64,000 bases of DNA from Sulfurimicrobium lacus (GTDB lineage Bacteria > Pseudomonadota > Gammaproteobacteria > Burkholderiales > Sulfuricellaceae): positions 2,637,501 through 2,701,500 of the forward strand of contig NZ_AP022853.1 in NCBI RefSeq assembly GCF_011764585.1. Reading direction: 5' to 3'. Made by a program: the position numbers and the translations under genes. The notes beneath the pieces are model-generated. The model was not told the DNA's origin and made no database searches. It saw only the letters and a list, made by a program, of their open reading frames with translations. Below are positions 1-9,310 of this stretch, piece by piece (within the stretch, counting starts at the first letter, position 1; every line of letters begins with the position of its first letter).

Positions 1-261
1 GCACGTCACTACGCTGACGTCGTACCCCTGGGCGGCTCCGTGCAGCCTCTGCGTGGTTCCGACTCCATCATGTGGACCATCAAATTCCGTAATGGTACTT
101 TGAAGCGCTTCAAGTTCCCGATCCGCACCACGCCTGAAGGCTCGATCGACTGCTACGGCGGCAAGCCTGAAGCAAGCATGGCCAATGTCACCAAGTCCGG
201 TTTCTTCAACCAGATGAATGGCTACCGCGCCGGCAACCCTGCCGAACTGATCCGCAAGTAA
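1..261 (+). CDS. aprB: Adenylylsulfate reductase beta subunit, C-terminal part
   Basis: This is the 3' end of a gene that begins before the window; the frame is open from base 1. The encoded tail contains GGSVQPLRGSDSIMWTIKF and ends NPAELIRK. It matches the C-terminal extension of AprB, which wraps around AprA in the APS reductase heterodimer. AprB carries two [4Fe-4S] clusters that move electrons to or from the AprA FAD; the cluster cysteines lie in the missing N-terminal part. aprA follows after 47 bases, so the two form the usual aprBA unit. In sulfur oxidisers the enzyme runs in reverse, from sulfite and AMP to APS. The direction is inferred from the denitrifying context. Confidence 0.9.
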   Translation, partial: ARHYADVVPLGGSVQPLRGSDSIMWTIKFRNGTLKRFKFPIRTTPEGSIDCYGGKPEASMANVTKSGFFNQMNGYRAGNPAELIRK

Positions 262-308
262 ATCGCGACGAGCAGTTATTGTTAACGAACATTGAAAGGT
301 AAATCGAG

Positions 309-2321
309 ATGTCTGGAACCTTTGAAAATCCTGAAGTAATCCAAGAAGAAGTTGACATTCTTCTTATCGGCGGCGGCATGGCTTGTTGCGGTGCGGCTTA
401 TGAAATCATGCGCTGGGCTGATGCAGCCAAGCGTGAAAACGGCGTTGACCTGAAAATCAAGCTGGTGGACAAAGCTGCAATGGACCGCTCCGGTGCCGTG
501 GCTCAAGGTCTGTCCGCGATCAACACCTACATCGGTGACGCGCAAGATCCTGCTGACTACGCTCGCATGGTCTCCAACGACCTGATGGGTATTACCCGCG
601 ACGACTTGGCCTACGATGTGGGCCGTCACGTTGACGAATCCGTTCACCTGTTCGAAGAATGGGGTCTGCCAATCTGGAAGACCGACGAAGCCGGCGAGCG
701 TCATGACGGTTCCGTCGATATGCCCAAGCTGAAAGACGGCGGCAAGCCCGTACGTTCCGGCAAATGGCAGATCATGATTAACGGCGAATCCTACAAGTGG
801 ATCGTTGCTGAAGCTGCTAAAAAAGCACTCGGCATGGACCGCATCCAGGAACGTATTTTCATCGTTAAGCTGGTGAACGACAAAAACGACAAAAACCGCA
901 TCGCCGGTGCTGTTGGTTTCTCCGTTCGTGAAAACAAGGTTGTTGTGTACAAGGCCAAGGCAATTCTGCTGGCTGCCGGTGGTTGCGTAAACCTGTTCCG
1001 CCCCCGTTCAGTTGGTGAAGGTCAAGGTCGTGCATGGTACCCAGTATGGAATGCAGGCTCCACCTACACCATGGCTGCTGAAGCCGGCGCAGAACTGACC
1101 ATGATGGAAAACCGCTTCGTGCCAGCCCGTTTCAAAGACGGTTACGGCCCGGTCGGCGCATGGTTCCTGTTGTTCAAAGCCCAAGCCACCAACGCCAATG
1201 GCGAAGTGTACATGGTCAAGAACAAGGAAATGCTGAACGACTATCCTCCGTATGGTCAAGCTGCCGTTCCTGCTTCCTGCCTGCGTAACCACCTGATGCT
1301 GAAGGAAATGAAAGAAGGTCGCGGCCCAATTTACATGGACACCGTGACTGCTCTTGCCAAGCTGAAAGAGACTCTGTCTCCGCGCGAAGTGAAGCACCTG
1401 GAAGCAGAAGCCTGGGAAGACTTCCTGGACATGTGCGTTGGTCAGTGCGGCGTCTGGGTTGGCGAAAACATCGAGCCGGAAAAGAAAAACTCCGAACTGA
1501 TGCCTACCGAACCGTACCTGTTGGGTTCGCACTCCGGTTGCTGCGGCATCTGGACTTCCGGTCCTGAAGACGTTGGCGCTCCGATGACCGAAGGACAAGC
1601 TGGCGTACCTGCTCACCTGCCAACAGGCTGGAACTGGGGCTACCGCGGCATGACTACGGTCAAGGGTCTGTTCACCGCTGGCGACGGCGTGGGCGCATCC
1701 GGCCACAAGTTCTCCTCCGGCTCCCATGCTGAAGGTCGTCTGGCTGCCAAGGCCATGGTCAAGTACTGCATCGACAACAAGGACATGGTTGTTGAGCTGG
1801 ACACGCCGGCAGACCAACTGGTTGCTGAAATCTACAAGCCAGTGCGTACCTACCTTGAGTTCAAGGACTACTCCACAGCAATCGACGTTAACCCCAACTA
1901 CATCACACCCAAGATGCTGCAGTTCCGTCTGCAGAAAATCATGGACGAGTATGTTGCTGGCGTTGCGACCTACTACACCACCAACGACAAGATGTTGGCT
2001 GTAGCTAGCGAGAAGCTGGACATGCTGAAGGAAGACGCAGAAAAAATGCGTGCGAAAGACCTGCACGAACTGCTGCGTGCGTGGGAAAACTACCACCGCA
2101 TCCTGACTGCTGAAGCTCACATGAAACACATCCTGTTCCGTGAAGAAAGCCGTTACCCTGGCTTCTACTACCGCATGGACAAGAACTTCGTCGATGAAGA
2201 GAACTGGAAGTGCTTCGTGAACTCCATCTATGACAAGACAACCAAACAATGGACCTGCTTCAAGCGCGCCCACGTGGATCTGGTTGACAAGTCCAAGCTG
2301 TTCAAGCCTGCTGCTCACTAA
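309..2321 (+). CDS. aprA: Adenylylsulfate reductase alpha subunit
   Basis: A 670-residue flavoprotein of full length for AprA. It interconverts APS with sulfite plus AMP in the cytoplasm. The N-terminal FAD-binding stretch at about residues 17-30 contains LLIGGGMACCGAA. A fumarate-reductase/AprA-type body follows, with AAGGCVNLFRPRS and a late FAD-contact region, GLFTAGDGVGASGHKFSSG. The start is preceded by GAAAGG, and aprB ends 47 bases upstream. A hairpin terminator follows at 2353. Codon use looks strongly biased towards a few codons, which fits a highly expressed gene. The electron partner (QmoABC or AprM) is not in the window. Confidence 0.96.
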   Translation: MSGTFENPEVIQEEVDILLIGGGMACCGAAYEIMRWADAAKRENGVDLKIKLVDKAAMDRSGAVAQGLSAINTYIGDAQDPADYARMVSNDLMGITRDDLAYDVGRHVDESVHLFEEWGLPIWKTDEAGERHDGSVDMPKLKDGGKPVRSGKWQIMINGESYKWIVAEAAKKALGMDRIQERIFIVKLVNDKNDKNRIAGAVGFSVRENKVVVYKAKAILLAAGGCVNLFRPRSVGEGQGRAWYPVWNAGSTYTMAAEAGAELTMMENRFVPARFKDGYGPVGAWFLLFKAQATNANGEVYMVKNKEMLNDYPPYGQAAVPASCLRNHLMLKEMKEGRGPIYMDTVTALAKLKETLSPREVKHLEAEAWEDFLDMCVGQCGVWVGENIEPEKKNSELMPTEPYLLGSHSGCCGIWTSGPEDVGAPMTEGQAGVPAHLPTGWNWGYRGMTTVKGLFTAGDGVGASGHKFSSGSHAEGRLAAKAMVKYCIDNKDMVVELDTPADQLVAEIYKPVRTYLEFKDYSTAIDVNPNYITPKMLQFRLQKIMDEYVAGVATYYTTNDKMLAVASEKLDMLKEDAEKMRAKDLHELLRAWENYHRILTAEAHMKHILFREESRYPGFYYRMDKNFVDEENWKCFVNSIYDKTTKQWTCFKRAHVDLVDKSKLFKPAAH

Positions 2322-2352
2322 GAGTTTGCTGTAACAGTGTAGTAAAATGAAA

Positions 2353-2383
2353 GCCGGGCGCCGCAAGGTGCCCGGTTTTTTCT
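2353..2383 (+). terminator. Rho-independent terminator after aprA
   Basis: A GC-rich stem CCGGGCGCC/GGTGCCCGG with a GCAA tetraloop is followed by six T residues. It lies 31 bases after the aprA stop and should end or attenuate the aprBA transcript before the downstream YkgJ-type gene. Confidence 0.85.
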
Positions 2384-2519
2384 TTCAGACGCAAATATGC
2401 ATGATGCGCGCATGGACAAGTGCCAAGACACAAGGGCAGGCAAAACCTTCCTTCTGCCTGGACATTTAGGAACAACCATTTCCGGCTGTGAAAAGCCGGC
2501 AGAACTGACGAGGAATATC

Positions 2520-3464
2520 ATGGACGAACAGGAATTCAACAATCTGGCCAAGGAATCCCCTTTTAGGGAAAGCCCGGTCATGCCAAACATGCTGGAAGGC
2601 GACACCACCATCCAGTTCCGTTGCCATCGCAACGTCAAATGCTGGAATGCCTGCTGCAGCAATATCGACATCCCGCTAACGCCCTATGACATCCTGCGGC
2701 TGAAGAACCGTTTGGGCCTATCCTCCGCTGAATTTCTCCAGCAATACACCTTCCCTTACGAACTGGACAAGGACGGCCTGCCAGGCGTGAAATTCCAGCC
2801 AGTCGAAGGCGGCACTGCCTGCCAGTTCATGGTGGCAGAAGGCTGCAGCGTCTATGAAGACCGGCCCGCCGCCTGCCGCTACTACCCTGTCGCACTTCTG
2901 TCCATGCGCCGTTCGGACGAATACACCGACCGCACAGGCTACGCGCTGGTACAGGAAAAACACTGCCTGGGGCACCAGGAAGAGCGCAAGCTGACCATCG
3001 AGGAATACCGCCAGGAACAGGGCGTCAGCGATTACGACGAGAAAAGCCGTGGTTGGCGCCAGTTGATTTTGAAGAAGAAATCCACTGGTTCCACTGTCGG
3101 CAAACCGCCGATGATTTCCAATCAGCTGTTCTTCATGGCGAGCTATGACATGGATCGCTTCCGCGCCTTCGTCATGAGCCCGTCTTTCAATGAATCCTAC
3201 ATGGTGCCGGTTGAAACCATGGCGGAAATCGTGGCTGACGATGAAAAGCTCATGGAATTCGCCTTCAATTTCCTCAAGCAATCGCTGTTTAACGAAAAGT
3301 TCCTGGAAGAGCAGGAAGGCGCTTTCGAGAAGCACCGCGCCAGGCTGAATGCGCGCGGTCAGGCTATTCGGGCCGCCATGGAACAGGGTCGCCAGAAGAT
3401 GGAGGACGACAAGTACGATCCGGAACCCCGGCCCGGCGACTGCGGCTGCGGCGGGAACGACTAG
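2520..3464 (+). CDS. YkgJ/UPF0153 family cysteine-cluster protein
   Basis: A 314-residue soluble protein with the YkgJ-type cysteine arrangement, thought to bind a zinc ion or an Fe-S cluster. The cysteines appear as [13 protein letters not shown] near residues 27-39, as [14 protein letters not shown] and AACRYYP in the middle, and as a terminal CGCG. An upstream in-frame ATG at 2397 exists, but the ATG at 2520 has a GAGGA site eight bases before it and starts just before the conserved part, so it is preferred. The ATPase gene begins ten bases after the stop, so this belongs with the ATPase and vWA genes rather than with aprA, from which a terminator separates it. Its function is unknown. Confidence 0.75.
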   Translation: MDEQEFNNLAKESPFRESPVMPNMLEGDTTIQFRCHRNVKCWNACCSNIDIPLTPYDILRLKNRLGLSSAEFLQQYTFPYELDKDGLPGVKFQPVEGGTACQFMVAEGCSVYEDRPAACRYYPVALLSMRRSDEYTDRTGYALVQEKHCLGHQEERKLTIEEYRQEQGVSDYDEKSRGWRQLILKKKSTGSTVGKPPMISNQLFFMASYDMDRFRAFVMSPSFNESYMVPVETMAEIVADDEKLMEFAFNFLKQSLFNEKFLEEQEGAFEKHRARLNARGQAIRAAMEQGRQKMEDDKYDPEPRPGDCGCGGND

Positions 3465-3474
3465 GCGAAAACCG

Positions 3475-4287
3475 ATGGAAGCGCACACCCTGGCACCGGA
3501 AGAGCATTTCATTCGCGAAGAGCCCTACTATGAACCGGTCGGCCAGGAAATCGGCATATTCGAAGCGGCCTACCGCAACAAGCTGCCGGTGCTGCTTAAA
3601 GGGCCGACCGGGTGCGGCAAGACGCGCTTCATGGAATACATGGCATGGCGCCTGAAGCGCCCGTTGATCACGGTGTCATGCCATGACGACCTGACCGCAT
3701 CCGACCTGGTCGGGCGCTTCCTGGTCAAGGGCGGCGAAACGGTATGGGTGGATGGTCCGCTGGCGCGTGCCGTGCGGGCCGGCGGCATTTGCTACCTGGA
3801 CGAGATCGTCGAGGCGCGCAAGGACACCATGGTGGTGATTCACCCCCTGGCGGACGACCGTCGTGCGCTGCCGATGGAGAAGCTGGGCACCCTGCTGGAA
3901 GCCGACGACAACTTTTGCCTCGCCATTTCCTACAACCCTGGCTACCAGAGCGTCTTGAAGGACCTCAAGCAAAGCACGAGGCAACGCTTTGTTGCGCTGG
4001 AATTCAACTACCCCGCTGCGGAACTGGAACGCAAGATTGTCAGCACGGAATCCGGTGTGGCCCCGGAGATCGCCGAGAAACTGGTCAAGTTCGCGCAAAT
4101 GACGCGCAACCTCAAGGGAAGCGGCCTGGAGGAAGGCGCCAGCACGCGCCTGCTGGTCCATGCGGCCAAACTCATCGCCTCGCACATCGAGCCCGTCGCG
4201 GCTTGCCAAAGCGCCATTGCCCAGGCTCTTACCGACGACGAAGAGATGCTGGCTGCAGTGCAGGAACTTTCGTCGTCACTGTTCTAG
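3475..4287 (+). CDS. MoxR-type AAA+ ATPase of the CbbQ/NirQ/NorQ family
   Basis: A 270-residue AAA+ ATPase. Walker A is GPTGCGKT near residue 42, and Walker B with its flanking loop is [14 protein letters not shown] further conserved stretch is [20 protein letters not shown]. Family members act with a vWA protein to remodel or activate metalloenzymes: CbbQ-CbbO on RuBisCO and NorQ-NorD on nitric oxide reductase. The ATG at 3475 lines up with the NorQ start; an earlier in-frame ATG would only add a low-complexity leader. The vWA partner follows at 4320. A second homologue at 52335 belongs to the nor genes, so this copy next to aprBA probably serves a different target. Confidence 0.88.
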   Translation: MEAHTLAPEEHFIREEPYYEPVGQEIGIFEAAYRNKLPVLLKGPTGCGKTRFMEYMAWRLKRPLITVSCHDDLTASDLVGRFLVKGGETVWVDGPLARAVRAGGICYLDEIVEARKDTMVVIHPLADDRRALPMEKLGTLLEADDNFCLAISYNPGYQSVLKDLKQSTRQRFVALEFNYPAAELERKIVSTESGVAPEIAEKLVKFAQMTRNLKGSGLEEGASTRLLVHAAKLIASHIEPVAACQSAIAQALTDDEEMLAAVQELSSSLF

Positions 4288-4319
4288 TGGGCCAGGCTTA
4301 ACGCGCCTTTCTGTCTGCC

Positions 4320-6437
4320 ATGACAACCCACCCACACTCGGCCAGCGCGATAAACCGTTACCTCGAGGAATTGCTCGAAGTCGAGTTCACTTTTCTCCAG
4401 GTGGGCGAATTGGCAACATCGCTGGCTGCGCTCGCCGCGGAAAACCGGGAATTCCTGCTCGGCTGGACACGGCGCATCGCCTCCACCAATATCCAGATTG
4501 CCTACCAGTTCGCGCTCCGCGCAATAACACTGCTCGACCACACGGACCGTCGCATGATCGAGGCGTGGGCACTCCACGCCATGGACACCTACGACCGCAG
4601 CGGTCTGTCCTCCGGCATGCGCGTCATCAAGGAGGTGGAAAACTTCGCGCACCAGAGCCATGCGCGCTCGGCCGGCGTGGTGTTCGAGGACGTCGCCGGC
4701 ATCATGCTCAACTTCGTACACGGCCTGTCCGGCAGGCGCCTCAAACTCGAACCGGGCGACGCCGCATACACCGACAGCGAAACGCTGTTTCTGCCCGCAG
4801 TCATCGCCCGCATGCAAACGGCGAGGCACAACTTCACCCTGTGCAAGGCCACGGTCGCCATGATGTGGGCCCAGACGCGCTATGGCAGTTTTCGCGTGGA
4901 GCTTCCCCAATTGCTCGCCGCCTATGAAGATGGCGAACGCGCGCTGAACTGCTTCCATGCGCTGGAAACCCTGCGCCTGCAGGCGCGGATCGCGGACGAG
5001 TTGCCCGGCCTGTACCGCGAGATGCAGAAACTTGCCGCGCAGCTGGGCGAAACCCTCCCGCATGACTGGGAAGGATACGCCCTGCAGTTGGGGCGCAGCG
5101 AAGCTACCGTCGAAGACAGCCTGCGCCTGCTCGTCGATGCCTATGCCGGCACGTCGCTGCCCAGCCTGTGCTACCAGGGCGAACTGCGCCCGGAGGCCGT
5201 CGCGGCGTGCATGGCCACGCGCATCGCCAAGGAAAAGATGCTGCTGCGCGTCAAACTGGCGCAGCTCGAACAGGAAGTGCAGAAACACCGCAGCGCCGAG
5301 GGCAGCGACAAACCCGCGAAATTCGGCCTGGCTGAAAAAGCGGAAAACGAATCCGGGCTCACCGCTCTCGAACTCACGCTGGATGGCGCACCGGTTGCAC
5401 CGCCCGAGGACGTACGCCAGCTGATCACCTCGATCCAGCTCGACCTTGGCGAGATTCCCCCTGAATACCTCGTCGCGGCTGGCCCGGGCGAATACGACCC
5501 GAGCCTTTACGAGGAAAAACCCGCCGACCCGGACGCAGTATGGCAAGGCACCTATCACGAAGAAGGCGCCACGCTCTATCCCGAGTGGGATTACGGCCGC
5601 CAGCATTACCGCAAGAACTGGTGCGTCATGCGCGAGAAGGACGTGACGCCGGTACATGACGGATTCCGCGCCGCCACGCTGGGCAAATACAGTGGCCTGC
5701 TGAAACATTTGCGCAAGACCTTCGAGGCCATGCGCGACGAGAATCGCCTGCTGAAACGCCAGTCCTACGGCGACAACGTCGATATCGACGCGCTGGTGGA
5801 AGCGCTGGCCGATGCCCGCGACGGCAGCGAAATGAGCGATCGCCTGTTCATGCGCATGCATCGCACCGAGCGCAACATCGCGGTGATGTTCATGGTCGAC
5901 ATGAGCGGCAGCACGCGCGGCTGGATCAACGACGCCGAACGCGAATCACTGGTGCTGCTGTGCGAAACGCTGGAAACCCTGGGCGACCGCTACGCCATCT
6001 ACGGCTTTTCCGGCACCACGCGCAAACGCTGCGAACTGTTCCGCATCAAGCGCTTCGACGAGCCTTACAACGAAGAAGTGCAGGGCCGCATCAGCGGCAT
6101 CCGTCCGCAGGAATACACCCGCATGGGCTTCGCCATCCGCCACCTGACCAGCCTGCTGAAAGGCGTCGAGGCCCGCACCAAGCTGCTCATCACCCTGTCC
6201 GACGGCAAGCCCGACGACTACAACGACAACTACCGCACCCGGTACGGCATCGAAGACACGCGCAAAGCTCTGCAGGAAGCGCAGCGCAGCGGGATTCACC
6301 CGTTCTGCATCACGCTCGACGAAAAGGCGCGCGACTACCTGCCCCACCTCTATGGGGCGGTCAATTACACGGTGATCGACCAGGTCGGCAAGCTGCCTTT
6401 CAAGGTCGCCGACATCTACCGGCGATTGACGAGCTAG
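4320..6437 (+). CDS. CbbO/NorD-type von Willebrand factor A protein
   Basis: A 705-residue protein with a large helical N-terminal region and a C-terminal vWA domain from about residue 520. The MIDAS metal site is visible as MFMVDMSGST (DxSxS), with TLSDGKPDDYND further on. Proteins of this family pair with a CbbQ/NorQ ATPase as an activase; the vWA part is thought to contact the client enzyme. It lies 32 bases after its ATPase partner. It differs in its N-terminal half from the NorD-like protein at 57138, and its length falls between NorD (about 630) and CbbO (about 770). The client cannot be read from sequence; RuBisCO genes are not in the window. Confidence 0.83.
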   Translation: MTTHPHSASAINRYLEELLEVEFTFLQVGELATSLAALAAENREFLLGWTRRIASTNIQIAYQFALRAITLLDHTDRRMIEAWALHAMDTYDRSGLSSGMRVIKEVENFAHQSHARSAGVVFEDVAGIMLNFVHGLSGRRLKLEPGDAAYTDSETLFLPAVIARMQTARHNFTLCKATVAMMWAQTRYGSFRVELPQLLAAYEDGERALNCFHALETLRLQARIADELPGLYREMQKLAAQLGETLPHDWEGYALQLGRSEATVEDSLRLLVDAYAGTSLPSLCYQGELRPEAVAACMATRIAKEKMLLRVKLAQLEQEVQKHRSAEGSDKPAKFGLAEKAENESGLTALELTLDGAPVAPPEDVRQLITSIQLDLGEIPPEYLVAAGPGEYDPSLYEEKPADPDAVWQGTYHEEGATLYPEWDYGRQHYRKNWCVMREKDVTPVHDGFRAATLGKYSGLLKHLRKTFEAMRDENRLLKRQSYGDNVDIDALVEALADARDGSEMSDRLFMRMHRTERNIAVMFMVDMSGSTRGWINDAERESLVLLCETLETLGDRYAIYGFSGTTRKRCELFRIKRFDEPYNEEVQGRISGIRPQEYTRMGFAIRHLTSLLKGVEARTKLLITLSDGKPDDYNDNYRTRYGIEDTRKALQEAQRSGIHPFCITLDEKARDYLPHLYGAVNYTVIDQVGKLPFKVADIYRRLTS

Positions 6438-6481
6438 GGAAATCCGCTTACCTTGTCGGGCTCATCAGATCAGGAAAAATA

Positions 6482-6871
6482 ATGCGCAAATATTGGGCCA
6501 TCCTCAGCGCCGCGCTGTTCATTTTCAGCGCCTCGGCACAAGCAAGCGAATCCAAGGAAGCGGGCCCCTCTCCCTACGCCAAGCTCGAAACGCTCACTGT
6601 CAACCTCGAGGGCCTTACGCAGTACCTGCAGGTCAACATGGTCCTGAAGGTCGCGAAGCCGGAAATAAGCGAATCGATCAAGAATTGGAACCCCGTGATC
6701 CGCCATGAATTGATCCTGCTGCTCAGCAGCCAGAAAGGCGAAGAGCTTGCCACGCTGGAGGGCAAGAAAAAAGTGATGTCAGCCATCAAGGCCGCCATCA
6801 ACAAGATCCTGAAACTGGATGACAAAACCGGCGTTTCGGACGTATTGTTCGAGACCTTCGTCATCCAGTAA
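6482..6871 (+). CDS. FliL-like secreted protein
   Basis: A 129-residue protein with a cleavable signal peptide (residues 1-20, ending ASAQA). The rest resembles the periplasmic part of FliL: YAKLETLTVNLEG, then LQVNMVLKV, an RHELILLLSS helix and a terminal VLFETFVIQ. FliL proper is anchored at the flagellar basal body next to the stator. This protein has a signal peptide in place of the anchor and no flagellar neighbours, so a flagellar job is uncertain. It follows the vWA gene by 44 bases and converges with nirB. Confidence 0.7.
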   Translation: MRKYWAILSAALFIFSASAQASESKEAGPSPYAKLETLTVNLEGLTQYLQVNMVLKVAKPEISESIKNWNPVIRHELILLLSSQKGEELATLEGKKKVMSAIKAAINKILKLDDKTGVSDVLFETFVIQ

Positions 6872-6883
6872 GCAGGCAGCCTC

Positions 6884-9310
6884 CTACACCGTCAGAACCT
6901 CGAATTCGCGCCGCGCTTCGCCTGCCACGGCGCGTTCCCTCCACGGGTCGTTTTCGCCCTGGACGGCGAACATCAGCCTCGCATACAGCGCCTTGCGCCC
7001 GGCCTCGTCTTCCAGCACCTTTTTCTTGACGTAATCCAGCCCGACGCGCTGCAGCCAGTGCACGGTGCGGTCGAGGTAGCGCGCCTCCTCGCGGTAGAGC
7101 TGCAGAAAGGCGCCGCTGTATTCCAACACTTCTTCCGCCGTTTTCACCTTGACCAGGAACTCCGCCACTTCGGTCTTGATGCCGCCGTTGCCGCCGACAT
7201 AGATTTCCCAGCCCGAGTCCACGCCGATCACGCCCACGTCCTTGATCGCCGCTTCGGCGCAGTTGCGCGGGCAGCCCGACACCGCCAGTTTGACCTTGTG
7301 CGGCGCCCACATCTTGTAGAAAGCCTTTTCCAGGTCGATGCCCATCTGGGTCGAATTCTGCGTGCCGAAGCGGCAAAACTCGCTGCCGACGCAGGTTTTA
7401 ACCGTGCGCAGCGCCTTGCCGTAGGCGTGGCCGGAAGGCATGTCGAGGTCGGCCCATACCCCCGGCAGGTCTTCCTTCTTGATACCGAACAGGTCGATGC
7501 GCTGCCCGCCGGTGACGCGGATCATGGGCACGGCATATTTGTCCGCCACGTCGGCGATGCGGCGCAGGTCGGCCGCGTTGGTCAGGCCGCCCCACATGCG
7601 CGGCACCACGGAATAAGTGCCGTCTTTCTGGATGTTGGCGTGGGCGCGCTCGTTGATGAAACGCGATTGCGGGTCGTCCTTCGCTTCGCGCGGCCAGGTC
7701 GAAATCAGGTAGTAATTGAGCGCCGGGCGGCAGGACGCGCAGCCGTTGGGCGTGCGCCACTGCATGAATTCCATCGCCTCGGGAATCGACAGCAGTTTCT
7801 GCTCGCGAATCACCGCGCGCACTTCCTCGTGGGTATAGTCGGTACAGCCGCACATGGATTTGGCGGCAGGCGCCGGAGAATAATCGCCGCCCAGCGTGGA
7901 AGCCAGAATCTGCTCCACCAGGCCGGTGCACGAGCCGCACGAAGAGGCGGCCTTGGTATGCTTCTTCACGTCGTCCACGGTGAACAGGCCGTTCAGCTTG
8001 ATCGCCTTGACGATGTCACCCTTGCACACGCCGTTGCAGCCGCACACCTCCATTTCGTCGCTCATGGCCGCGGCCTTGTTCTGCCCCTGGTGGCCGACAT
8101 CGCCGACATGGCTCTGACCGAACATGAGATGGTCGCGAATATCCGCCACGTCGCGCCCTTCGCGCAGCAGCTGGAAATACCACGCGCCGTACACGGTATC
8201 GCCATAGAGGCAGGCGCCGACCAGTTTGTTGTCCTGCAGCACCAGCTTCTTGTACACCCCGCCCATCGGGTCCGAGAGCACGATGTCCTCGGTGTTCTCC
8301 CCGCCGCTGAAGTTGCCGGCGGAAAACAGGTCGATGCCGGTCACCTTGAGCTTGGTGGAGGTCACCGATCCCACGTAGCGCCCGATGCCCATTTGCGCGA
8401 GGTGGTTGGCGCACACCTTGGCCATCTCGAACAGGGGCGCCACCAGGCCGTAGGCGATGCCGCGGTGGTTGACGCACTCGCCCACCGCGTAGATGCGCGG
8501 GTCGTAAGTCTGCATGGTGTCGTTGACCACCACGCCGCGGCTGCAATGAATGCCGGCAGACTCCGCCAGTGCGCTGTTGGGGCGAATGCCCACCGCCATC
8601 ACCACCAGGTCGGCGGGAATTTCGCTGCCATCCTTGAAGCGCAGGGCGGCAACGCGGCCATCCTTGCCGACGATCTGTTCGGTCTGTTTCTGCAGCAGGA
8701 ACTTCAGCCCCTTGTCCTCCAGGCTCTTCTGCAGCAACCCCGCGGCAGTCTTGTCCAGTTGCCGCTCCAGCAGATACTCGGCGATATGCACCACGGTCAC
8801 GTCCATGCCGCGCAACTTCAGACCATTCGCCGCTTCCAGGCCCAGCAGGCCGCCGCCGATCACCACCGCATGCTTGTGCTGCTGCGAAGCGGCCACCATC
8901 GCGTCCACATCGTGAATGTCGCGGAAGCCGATCACGCCAGCCAGGTCGTTGCCGGGCAGCGGCAGGATGAAGGGCGTGGAGCCGGTGGCGAGGATCAGGC
9001 GATCGTAGCCGGCTTCAGTGCCATCCGCAGCGACCACCACGCGCGCCTTGCGGTCGATTTTCACGATCTTTTTGTTGAGGTGCAGCCTGATGCCGTGCTC
9101 CGCGTACCAGTCCACGTCGTTGAGCATAATGTCCTGTATGGTTTGCTCGCCGGCCAGCACGGGCGACAGCATGATGCGGTTGTAGTTGGCATAGGGCTCG
9201 GCGCCGAACACCGTGATGTCATAGAGGTCCGGCGCCAGCTTGAGTACCTCCTCCAGCGTGCGCACCCCGGCCATGCCGTTGCCCACCATTACCAGTTTCA
9301 GTTTTTGCAT
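6884..9310 (-). CDS. nirB: Assimilatory nitrite reductase [NAD(P)H], large subunit
   Basis: An 808-residue protein in NirB order. A pyridine nucleotide-disulfide oxidoreductase module comes first (FAD site GNGMAGVRTLEE; NAD site VIGGGLLGLEAANG). A BFD-type [2Fe-2S] region near residues 420-470 follows (CGCNGVC and SCGSCTGLVEQI), then the sirohaem/[4Fe-4S] domain with CVGSEFCRFG and SGCPRNCAEA. It reduces nitrite to ammonium in the cytoplasm with the NirD subunit encoded at 12017. Its start overlaps the nasA stop by 13 bases, which implies coupled translation. A decayed copy of the [2Fe-2S] coding region sits at 16922-17085. Confidence 0.95.
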   Translation of the reverse strand: MQKLKLVMVGNGMAGVRTLEEVLKLAPDLYDITVFGAEPYANYNRIMLSPVLAGEQTIQDIMLNDVDWYAEHGIRLHLNKKIVKIDRKARVVVAADGTEAGYDRLILATGSTPFILPLPGNDLAGVIGFRDIHDVDAMVAASQQHKHAVVIGGGLLGLEAANGLKLRGMDVTVVHIAEYLLERQLDKTAAGLLQKSLEDKGLKFLLQKQTEQIVGKDGRVAALRFKDGSEIPADLVVMAVGIRPNSALAESAGIHCSRGVVVNDTMQTYDPRIYAVGECVNHRGIAYGLVAPLFEMAKVCANHLAQMGIGRYVGSVTSTKLKVTGIDLFSAGNFSGGENTEDIVLSDPMGGVYKKLVLQDNKLVGACLYGDTVYGAWYFQLLREGRDVADIRDHLMFGQSHVGDVGHQGQNKAAAMSDEMEVCGCNGVCKGDIVKAIKLNGLFTVDDVKKHTKAASSCGSCTGLVEQILASTLGGDYSPAPAAKSMCGCTDYTHEEVRAVIREQKLLSIPEAMEFMQWRTPNGCASCRPALNYYLISTWPREAKDDPQSRFINERAHANIQKDGTYSVVPRMWGGLTNAADLRRIADVADKYAVPMIRVTGGQRIDLFGIKKEDLPGVWADLDMPSGHAYGKALRTVKTCVGSEFCRFGTQNSTQMGIDLEKAFYKMWAPHKVKLAVSGCPRNCAEAAIKDVGVIGVDSGWEIYVGGNGGIKTEVAEFLVKVKTAEEVLEYSGAFLQLYREEARYLDRTVHWLQRVGLDYVKKKVLEDEAGRKALYARLMFAVQGENDPWRERAVAGEARREFEVLTV

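Noticed and set aside
1008-2366. A 452-codon open frame opposite aprA
   Set aside because: aprA is a highly conserved gene; the antisense frame starts inside the aprA terminator and has no domain.
4284-5861. A 525-codon open frame opposite the CbbO/NorD-type gene
   Set aside because: The sense frame carries a MIDAS motif; the antisense frame is biased in composition and has no ribosome site or partner.
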